64,000 nt of DNA. Origin: a virus. Made by a program: the position numbers and the translations under genes. The notes under the pieces are model-generated. The model did no database searches and was not told the DNA's origin. It saw only the letters and a program-made list of their open reading frames with translations. Positions 58,375-64,000 of the stretch are shown one piece after another. Numbering within the stretch: position 1 is the first letter of the stretch; each line of letters starts with the position of its first letter. The stretch covers positions 1 to 64,000 of the IMG/VR virus record IMGVR_UViG_3300029952_000010. One strand, written 5' to 3'.

Positions 58375-58677
58375 GTTATGCACTTATGCAAGAGTTATGC
58401 AAGCCTTGCATAAGTGTAATTTATATGATTATCAGCGAGTTATAGAGGTGTTATGCACTTATGCAACTTTTACCGTTCCTTGATATAATAAAAATATATT
58501 ATATATATAGTTAAAATGTATTATCCTTCTGTTTTTGCATAAGGTGCATAACTTTTTTAAATAAGCGCAAAAATCTGCATAAGTGCATAAGTTTGGGTAA
58601 AAACGGCGTTTTTGATAATGTAAAGGCTGTTTTTTGTTATGCAAACGTTTGCATAAGTTTTGCATAAGTGCATAAGT
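58375..58677. other. Iteron array, putative replication origin
   Basis: TGCATAA or its complement TTATGCA occurs about 14 times. Several copies form head-to-tail pairs TGCATAAGTGCATAA (58375-58390, 58450-58467, 58576-58591, 58661-58676). Others form palindromes (58394-58412; perfect TTATGCAAACGTTTGCATAA at 58637-58656). An AT-only-like stretch at about 58480-58520 lies in the middle, as expected for a DNA-unwinding element. It is flanked by replication genes. Confidence 0.7.
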
Positions 58678-58703
58678 TTGATTTTTATACATAACTAATT
58701 GAT

Positions 58704-61007
58704 TTAAAACAACTTCTCGTAATAAACAGCCTTATTTTGCCCTAATTTAGATAAAATAGTATTCTTTTTATCACACCACCTTAATAAAAAAGATCTAACG
58801 GTAGGTTCTTTAATATTTAACTCTTTCCCTATTTCAATTGCTTTTAATGCCGTGAAGTTTTCCGGCAATGCTTTGTAAAATTCGGCAGTTGCTCCAGTTA
58901 GCTTATCGGCAGGGTTTACAGGTGTTAAAATCTTCATAGCCTTATTCATATTACCTAAAAAGTACTCCGTCAATCTGATAGCACGTTCCATACTTTGAAC
59001 GCTAACGGCATTCCTGAAATCATCAGGATTATTCATTATTTCAATTATTAACGAAAACCTTAGACAATAATCTTGGTACTTAGCAATGATACCCTTTACA
59101 TTATCCGTTACGGCTGAATTGTATTTACGGTTCTTATTGTTAAACCATTCCGCATAAAGCAACTCGGCTTCGTTGGTTAACTGAAATGTCCTTAAATTAG
59201 ACCTATGCTGGTTTACCTTATCAATCAAACCCCAATACTCTTGAGTGAGCGCAGCAGGCATTTCATATTTAACCCAATCCTGTTTTAATTGCGGTTCAGG
59301 ATATAGAAATAAAAACCTATGATAAAAACCATTATGCTCATTATCGCTTGTACTTAATGCGTCTAAAACCCCGGGCTGTATACCACCTATAATAGTGCAA
59401 AACGGGTTTTCAACCTTATCTTCATCTCGACTAATCCGCTGCATTAATATTGGCGATCCGCTCCAAAGTTCCAGCCATTTTTGTAATTCGTCACCGTCTC
59501 CGTATCGATTCATTCTTTTCATAAACCCGCTGAACTCATCAGCGTAAACACAGCAACCCATTTGATTAAATGACAGTATTTTAATTACCATTTCAATAGT
59601 GCTGTCCTTAATTAAAAGTTGACGCATTATAGGTTTTTTAGGCTCGTTGATATTATCGCCTTTCTTTTGATTTTTAAATATTGCGTACGCCTCTGTGTAG
59701 TCTTGTTTTTCTTTTACGTATTCCTTATAGGTAAAAGTATCAATCATTTCTAACGGCTTAAAAATAGCCTTTAGAGCAGGTGTTTTAGACGCTCCAGGCG
59801 GTGCGACAATAGTGAGATATAATATTGGTTTAACAAAATAACCATTGTTTGCTTGCAATTGCGCAGCGTTACCTATTAATGTAGAAATAGCCCCCAAAGC
59901 AGCACCAGCCAAATATTCATGCTGTATAGTCTGAGCATTTATGAAATTTAATATCTCGTCAGGGAAAATATCATAAGGGAATTTTAATCTGTCGGGAGTT
60001 ATTAGGGGTTGATTAGTTACTGGTTGTTGTTCGATTAATTCAATTTCAGCACTATCGCAAAGCATTTTTAATTCTTGAATAGCTAAAATCCAGTCCTTAT
60101 CATTTTTATAATAAAGTATTCGGGACGGACTTAAATTCCATGAAGTATCATCCTTGTCAACCCGGTCATTAAAGGATGGGAATCCCGGAATTGATGAAGT
60201 GAATAATTGTAAATTTTTAGTCCCATAATAAGCCTTTGCCGAATAGGATGCTTTTGAACCGATACGCAATAACGGCACAAATTTATCCTTTTGCTTTGTG
60301 CGATACTTTGTAGCTGCCTCAAGGCCTATACTACTCAATATATGACTAAAAACATCGTCAGAACATTTACTATCAAATTGGAATAAAATGTTTTCATATT
60401 CTAAAGGGTATTCTTTTACAATATTCGATTTTTGGCTTTGTAGCTGCACATACTTATCAAAAGTATTAGCTACCGATACCAATAATTCAAATTCATCATC
60501 CGTCAATTCTTCAATATCTGAAAAGTCATTTGATACCATTTCATAACCGGGTGTAGGCGAACAATAAGATAGTGTACCACCTGTATAAATAGCGATAACT
60601 TCAGATCCGTTTACTTCTCTTGCTAAACCAACCTTTGATTTTAGTTTAGGGTATTTGATGTAAACATGGTAACCGGCGTTTCGGGTTTTTTCGATACATA
60701 CCTTTGATAGTATACTATCATCAACCGAGGCAATGCCTTTCAACCATAAATCGAAAACTGTTTTATCTTCTGTATTCTTAAGGTCAAAATCAATACATCC
60801 AAACGGCGAAAATAATTTTAATGCCATTCCGTTAGCGGTATCAATGCTTTTAACCCATTCGGAAAATGTTGCCTCTGTATAATTGGTATCGGTTATTTCG
60901 CTGTGTGCTATCCAGTGGTTGGTAGCACTTTTCATTTCAGCATCCCAGATCAAAGGGATAGGTTTAAGACCTAACTTAAACAAATCAATAAATACACTTT
61001 CGTTCAT
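58704..61007 (-). CDS. Primase-polymerase / DUF3987 helicase-like replication protein
   Basis: 767 residues. The N-terminal prim-pol-like domain carries CIDFDLKN (71-78, DxD metal site), GYHVYIKYP (112-120) and YTGGTLSYCSPTPGY (141-155). A DUF3987-type P-loop ATPase follows: APPGASKTP (402-410, Walker A), CVYADEF (486-492, Walker B) and GGIQP (541-545). The last 60 residues look like a winged helix (TALKAIEIGKELNIKEPTVR). Such fusions prime and unwind DNA in phages and plasmids. Coupled upstream by ATGA; the iteron array lies immediately downstream. Confidence 0.8.
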   Translation of the reverse strand: MNESVFIDLFKLGLKPIPLIWDAEMKSATNHWIAHSEITDTNYTEATFSEWVKSIDTANGMALKLFSPFGCIDFDLKNTEDKTVFDLWLKGIASVDDSILSKVCIEKTRNAGYHVYIKYPKLKSKVGLAREVNGSEVIAIYTGGTLSYCSPTPGYEMVSNDFSDIEELTDDEFELLVSVANTFDKYVQLQSQKSNIVKEYPLEYENILFQFDSKCSDDVFSHILSSIGLEAATKYRTKQKDKFVPLLRIGSKASYSAKAYYGTKNLQLFTSSIPGFPSFNDRVDKDDTSWNLSPSRILYYKNDKDWILAIQELKMLCDSAEIELIEQQPVTNQPLITPDRLKFPYDIFPDEILNFINAQTIQHEYLAGAALGAISTLIGNAAQLQANNGYFVKPILYLTIVAPPGASKTPALKAIFKPLEMIDTFTYKEYVKEKQDYTEAYAIFKNQKKGDNINEPKKPIMRQLLIKDSTIEMVIKILSFNQMGCCVYADEFSGFMKRMNRYGDGDELQKWLELWSGSPILMQRISRDEDKVENPFCTIIGGIQPGVLDALSTSDNEHNGFYHRFLFLYPEPQLKQDWVKYEMPAALTQEYWGLIDKVNQHRSNLRTFQLTNEAELLYAEWFNNKNRKYNSAVTDNVKGIIAKYQDYCLRFSLIIEIMNNPDDFRNAVSVQSMERAIRLTEYFLGNMNKAMKILTPVNPADKLTGATAEFYKALPENFTALKAIEIGKELNIKEPTVRSFLLRWCDKKNTILSKLGQNKAVYYEKLF

Positions 61008-61642
61008 AGTGCTATTTGTTTTAAAATAGCATCCTTTAAACGTCCTTTAACATTAGGCGTTGTAACAAGCCATTGTAAGTATCTTATCTCATCGTCAGAT
61101 TTTAACGAACTGATTTCACGACCTGCATATTTACCGAAATTAAGTGATACAGGTTGGTTTGTTGTTAGATTTGTTATCCAGTAACCGCAATGCACACACC
61201 TTGCGGTTATGTTTGGCCCGGATTTGTTTACCTTAAATTCATTAATAGTAGAACACTTTTGGCATACAACATCCTTAGTCTTTGTAGCCATTGCAATTGC
61301 ATAAGTTTCTTCAGTAAAATATTCCCAGTGCCAGTCACTCCATGTATCAAAATATAAAGGATAAAATTTATTACCGTTTTTAACAAAGCAATGTTCAATA
61401 CTTTCTGATCCATCTATAAAAACACGATAGGCACGATAAGTTAAATTGCCTTCAAGTAATATGATTCTTTGCTTTTTAGACGCTTCAATAGCTTGCGTTA
61501 CTATTATATCCGATGCAACGTTCTCACAGATTTTGGCGTAGCCTATACCTTTTAAATTGAAACTGTGCTTTTCGGGGTAATAGATAAATTCATAGTCCAT
61601 CAACTTAAAGAAGTCGTGGTACTGTTTATCACGTATGTTCAT
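61004..61642 (-). CDS. Zinc-ribbon protein with exonuclease X C-terminal-like (DUF3820) domain
   Basis: 212 residues. CQKC..CVHC (about 128-150) forms a zinc ribbon. SLNFGKYAGREISSLKSDDE..YLQWLVTT (about 167-196) matches the DUF3820/ExoX C-terminal module, which likely recognises DNA. The first 120 residues are unassigned. ATGA-coupled to the prim-pol gene, so a replication accessory role is likely. Confidence 0.6.
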   Translation of the reverse strand: MNIRDKQYHDFFKLMDYEFIYYPEKHSFNLKGIGYAKICENVASDIIVTQAIEASKKQRIILLEGNLTYRAYRVFIDGSESIEHCFVKNGNKFYPLYFDTWSDWHWEYFTEETYAIAMATKTKDVVCQKCSTINEFKVNKSGPNITARCVHCGYWITNLTTNQPVSLNFGKYAGREISSLKSDDEIRYLQWLVTTPNVKGRLKDAILKQIAL

Positions 61643-61650
61643 GTTTTTTA

Positions 61651-61923
61651 TTAACTAATTTTCCATAATTGAAGTGAGTTGAAATAAGTTTTTTTACCGG
61701 TTTTATCAGTCCACGGACGACCTTTCAAGTTAAAGTCAACAGATACACTTTCCCCTTGTCTAACATTATCTAATAAATCGCAACGATCATTAATAGCTTC
61801 GATTTTTATAAATTCAGGATATTGAGGGTTTTCCGCATACTCAATTATTAACTCCCTTTTCCTTAGTTTGTCAGAAACTTGTTCTGTGTTACCAACTTCA
61901 TGTACGATACCTTGTAAATTCAT
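61651..61923 (-). CDS. DUF3127 OB-fold, single-strand DNA-binding-like protein
   Basis: 90 residues. The DUF3127 signature is clear: KLRKRELIIEYAENPQYPEF (about 19-38), then CDLLDNVRQGESVSVDFNLKG and RPWTDKTGKKTYFNSLQLW. DUF3127 proteins are OB-fold relatives of SSB, common in Bacteroidota and their phages. Its ATG follows a pseudoknot leader RNA. It lacks an acidic SSB tip, which instead appears on the neighbouring 85-residue protein. Confidence 0.8.
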   Translation of the reverse strand: MNLQGIVHEVGNTEQVSDKLRKRELIIEYAENPQYPEFIKIEAINDRCDLLDNVRQGESVSVDFNLKGRPWTDKTGKKTYFNSLQLWKIS

Positions 61924-61929
61924 TTTAAA

Positions 61930-62013
61930 AAAATAAAGGCTTAAAACCAGTTCGATATGTTGAAGCTATCTCCCCGGTCTTAAGCCCGTTAATATTTTGT
62001 TACGCCCTTCAAC
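61930..62013 (-). ncRNA. Pseudoknot leader RNA, copy 3
   Basis: Read leftward: GTTGAAG (62013-62007) pairs with CTTCAAC (61965-61959). GGCTTAAGACC (61986-61976) pairs with GGTTTTAAGCC (61948-61938), one mismatch. The order is A-B-A'-B'. TTTATTTTTTT follows, then ATG 61923. The first strand can also pair with an upstream CTTCAA (62028-62023), an alternative fold as in riboswitches. Confidence 0.6.
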
Positions 62014-62061
62014 TGCGTTTTATTGAAGTACTAATATACAAATTTTATCGCATACTAAGAA

Positions 62062-62319
62062 TTAAAAAGGCAAATCTGAATCATCCATATCAACTATATG
62101 AGGCTTGACAATAGGTGATATATAAGTATGCTCTTTGATAAAATCGTTTATCTCGGCATTACGATTATAATCGGTTTCATAATCTCCCGTATAAGGTCTA
62201 TTATTTAAATCATCAAGCATCCTTAATGAAGTTTGTAATAAACCCTCAACCCTTTCAAGTTCCATTGATACACGACCTGCCATATCCATAAAAGCCTCGG
62301 TCATTCTTTCATTTTCCAT
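62062..62319 (-). CDS. Small helical protein with SSB-type acidic C-terminal tip
   Basis: 85 residues. Helical N-terminal half (MAGRVSMELERVEGLLQTSL) and a C-terminus VDMDDSDLPF. The last residues match the SSB acidic tip (DDDIPF in E. coli) that recruits replication and repair proteins. There is no OB fold. It lies beside the DUF3127 gene and may supply the interaction tail in trans or mimic host SSB. Confidence 0.6.
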   Translation of the reverse strand: MENERMTEAFMDMAGRVSMELERVEGLLQTSLRMLDDLNNRPYTGDYETDYNRNAEINDFIKEHTYISPIVKPHIVDMDDSDLPF

Positions 62320-62332
62320 AATTTAAATTTGT

Positions 62333-62710
62333 TTATCTCAATTGCCACGGAACTAAATACTCATTGCCTAACTTTGGAAACCCTAATTTCTTACGCCATA
62401 AAGTTGCGTTATTTCTTACAACATCAAGCGAATGATTAGGTAGTAAATCAGCTATGTATAGGCATTTTTTACCAATATTGGCGAATAATATCAATCTTTC
62501 ACATCCGTTAAGACCACGGTGTTGTTTAATTTTTACCGGCTTTAACTTCTTTAACGTAGGTGGCGGCAATATGATTGTCATTGTTTCCCGTGGTGCTTTG
62601 TTTCGGTTAATTTCGTAACAGTAAAAGCAATTACGCTTTGTGCATTCATGGGTATGTTGACCTGAATTTATTTCGCCTTCCTTTCGTGATGTGGTTGATG
62701 TTGGGGTCAT
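62333..62710 (-). CDS. Phage protein with putative zinc site
   Basis: 125 residues. HTHECTKRNCFYC (about 19-31) is a possible zinc cluster. The C-terminal half (KKCLYIADLLPNHSLDVVRN) resembles a small helix-turn-helix. No family recognised. 13 bases from the methyltransferase gene. Confidence 0.5.
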   Translation of the reverse strand: MTPTSTTSRKEGEINSGQHTHECTKRNCFYCYEINRNKAPRETMTIILPPPTLKKLKPVKIKQHRGLNGCERLILFANIGKKCLYIADLLPNHSLDVVRNNATLWRKKLGFPKLGNEYLVPWQLR

Positions 62711-62721
62711 AAGAGGGTGGT

Positions 62722-63735
62722 TTAAATCAATGGTTCTTTATATAATTTTTTAGCTATCATTTCTACAATATTGGTTGAAACACCATTACCGCATAACCTA
62801 TACCTTTGAGTATCACTTAATTCTTTTAGTTTGCCATCAAATAAACCATACTTAGTCCAATCATCAGGTAACCCTTGAAGACGTTCATATTCTGTTGGAG
62901 TTAAATCTCTGAATAAATCATCACCTAAATAAATGCATTGGTTCAATCCAGTTTGTAAAGTTTGGGCTATTTGTTTCCCAACTCTCCCCCTCCTTGTTTT
63001 GCTCTCAGGGTATGCAGTATTTATGCTATCACCCACGGTTGCAATTTCATATCCGCTATTTGTTGCTGATTTAATTTTTACTATCGTATAATCACATCCT
63101 AATCTGCTTTTAGCACTTCTTGTACCGAGTGTACATGAAACTCCTTCTTTCGTATATCCGCCCTTCTTAACATCGCCTGTACGTTCTTCTCCGATAGGAA
63201 ATATTTGTTTGCTACCTGAGCCTCTAAGATGTCCGACAAAGTATAACCGCTCTCTATTTTGGGGTAATACCCAACGTGTATTAAAAAGCTGCATTTCAAT
63301 GTCGTATTGTGGGCAACTTTCATTAAGGTAGGAGAGTATTTTAATACTTTCAACGATGTCAATACCTTTGTTGACGGTGAGTAATCCGAGTACGTTTTCA
63401 GCAATAAAATTCCGAGGTCTATATTTATCAATGACTTTAACTGCTTCGTAAAGTAAGCCGCTTCGTGTACCTGTTGATTGTCCTTTGCGTTTTCCAGCAA
63501 TTGAATTATCTTGGCAAGGCCATCCGAAAGTAAACATGTCGATGTTGTCAATGATTCCGTTGCTACAAATAGCGTCAATTGATCCTGCATATATTGATTT
63601 TGAAAAATTAAATGAGTAATTCGCTATTGCATATTTATTTATTTCCGAATAATAAACTTTATTAAACTGAAAGCCGGCATTTTCTAATCCTAAATGAAAA
63701 CCACCTGTTCCACTAAACCCGTCTAAATAATTCAT
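62722..63735 (-). CDS. Cytosine-C5 DNA methyltransferase (Dcm family)
   Basis: 337 residues with the full motif set: DGFSGTGGF (5-13, I), GWPCQD (71-76, IV, catalytic Cys74), ENV (113-115, VI), QNRERLYFVG (159-168, VIII), a target-recognition region at about 180-270, RLQGLPDDW (IX) and GNGVSTNIV (X). It methylates cytosine in a specific duplex motif, probably shielding phage DNA from host restriction. No cognate restriction gene is adjacent. The start overlaps the upstream stop (ATGA). Confidence 0.9.
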   Translation of the reverse strand: MNYLDGFSGTGGFHLGLENAGFQFNKVYYSEINKYAIANYSFNFSKSIYAGSIDAICSNGIIDNIDMFTFGWPCQDNSIAGKRKGQSTGTRSGLLYEAVKVIDKYRPRNFIAENVLGLLTVNKGIDIVESIKILSYLNESCPQYDIEMQLFNTRWVLPQNRERLYFVGHLRGSGSKQIFPIGEERTGDVKKGGYTKEGVSCTLGTRSAKSRLGCDYTIVKIKSATNSGYEIATVGDSINTAYPESKTRRGRVGKQIAQTLQTGLNQCIYLGDDLFRDLTPTEYERLQGLPDDWTKYGLFDGKLKELSDTQRYRLCGNGVSTNIVEMIAKKLYKEPLI

Positions 63736-63977
63736 TTATTTTCCATAATTTTAATTTGCAATTTCTCAATTGCTGTAAGTTTCTTATTAGACTGTTTTAT
63801 TTCGGATGTTACCTGCTCCAATTCCACCTTTTCCTCACTCAACAACTCCACCAAGCAAGGAAACAAAACGCCACGAGGTGAACGGCATATCAGGACGGGG
63901 TAGTGTTCCAGATTGACTATTTCGATGTGTTCGCCTTGTAGTGCGTATTTACGTAGGTTTTGGGTGGCGAAAGGCAT
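63732..63977 (-). CDS. Small phage protein of unknown function
   Basis: 81 residues. Beta-rich start (EHIEIVNLEHYPVLICRSPR) and a coiled-coil end (KVELEQVTSEIKQSNKKLTA). Coupled to the methyltransferase by ATGA. No family recognised. Confidence 0.55.
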   Translation of the reverse strand: MPFATQNLRKYALQGEHIEIVNLEHYPVLICRSPRGVLFPCLVELLSEEKVELEQVTSEIKQSNKKLTAIEKLQIKIMENK

Positions 63978-64000
63978 TAAACAGGTGTATTTAATATCTG
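63977..64000 (-). CDS. Possible 3' end of an upstream gene (partial)
   Basis: The last bases read leftward as QILNTPV and TAA, with the TAA sharing a base with ATG 63977. This TAATG coupling is common in this genome, so a gene probably continues past the window edge. Confidence 0.35.
   Translation of the reverse strand, partial: QILNTPV

Noticed and set aside
58375-58677. CRISPR-like array
   Set aside because: Repeat units are only 7-8 bp, in both orientations and without regular spacers; iterons fit better.

Overview
The window is a contiguous stretch of a tailed-phage genome (class Caudoviricetes) that infects a member of the Bacteroidota, cut at both ends inside genes. The host assignment rests on promoters of the Bacteroidota type (TTTG, 19-20 bases, then TAnnTTTG/A), secreted proteins whose signal peptides end in AQ or SQ, AT-rich DNA, and families common in Bacteroidota phages (DUF3127, YopX-like, prim-pol/DUF3987). 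Head, portal and tail-ring genes with large internal-virion proteins, and no sheath or obvious tape measure, suggest a podovirus-like particle. A distant relation to crAss-like phages is possible but unproven here. I saw no integrase, DNA polymerase, RNA polymerase, tRNA or CRISPR array. TAA, TAG and TGA all act as stops.

Layout. 1-5.1 kb: the 5' part of a repeat protein, then a rightward chain of small early-type genes, many coupled by ATGA overlaps. 5.3-9.1 kb: a variant cytosine methyltransferase, a convergent lysis region (holin-like protein, GH19-type endolysin) and a Bergerat-fold ATPase-like gene. 9.1-15.1 kb: a leftward cassette of small membrane and secreted proteins, including a secreted nuclease, then a giant tail protein with an SGNH esterase domain and a signal peptide. 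15.1-20.3 kb: rightward accessory genes starting with a putative autoregulator, then a GIY-YIG endonuclease, a YopX-like protein and a ligase-like nucleotidyltransferase. 20.3-55.5 kb: the leftward morphogenesis block. Transcription runs from a metallopeptidase through GroES, terminase, portal, scaffold, capsid, tail rings, stabilisation protein, ejection proteins and an ATP-grasp enzyme. Rightward islands at 21.9, 42.4-44.6, 47.1-48.4 and 52.9 kb interrupt it. 55.8-57.2 kb: a small rightward early operon behind a strong promoter. 57.6-64 kb: a leftward replication block (nuclease, iteron-rich putative origin, prim-pol/DUF3987 helicase, DUF3127 OB-fold protein, cytosine methyltransferase).

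The most unusual signals are RNA-level. Three leaders at unrelated loci share one pseudoknot topology ending in a U-run just before the start codon (18760, 21802, and 62013 on the minus strand). Three other leaders share a hairpin followed by ATTTGGTGGTA or a close variant. Several genes have a -7 box only 4-6 bases before ATG, which implies leaderless mRNAs. Other points of interest are a TGCATAA iteron array, an ATP-grasp ligase coupled to a short acidic peptide gene, and an 85-residue overprinted C-terminus next to the terminase gene.
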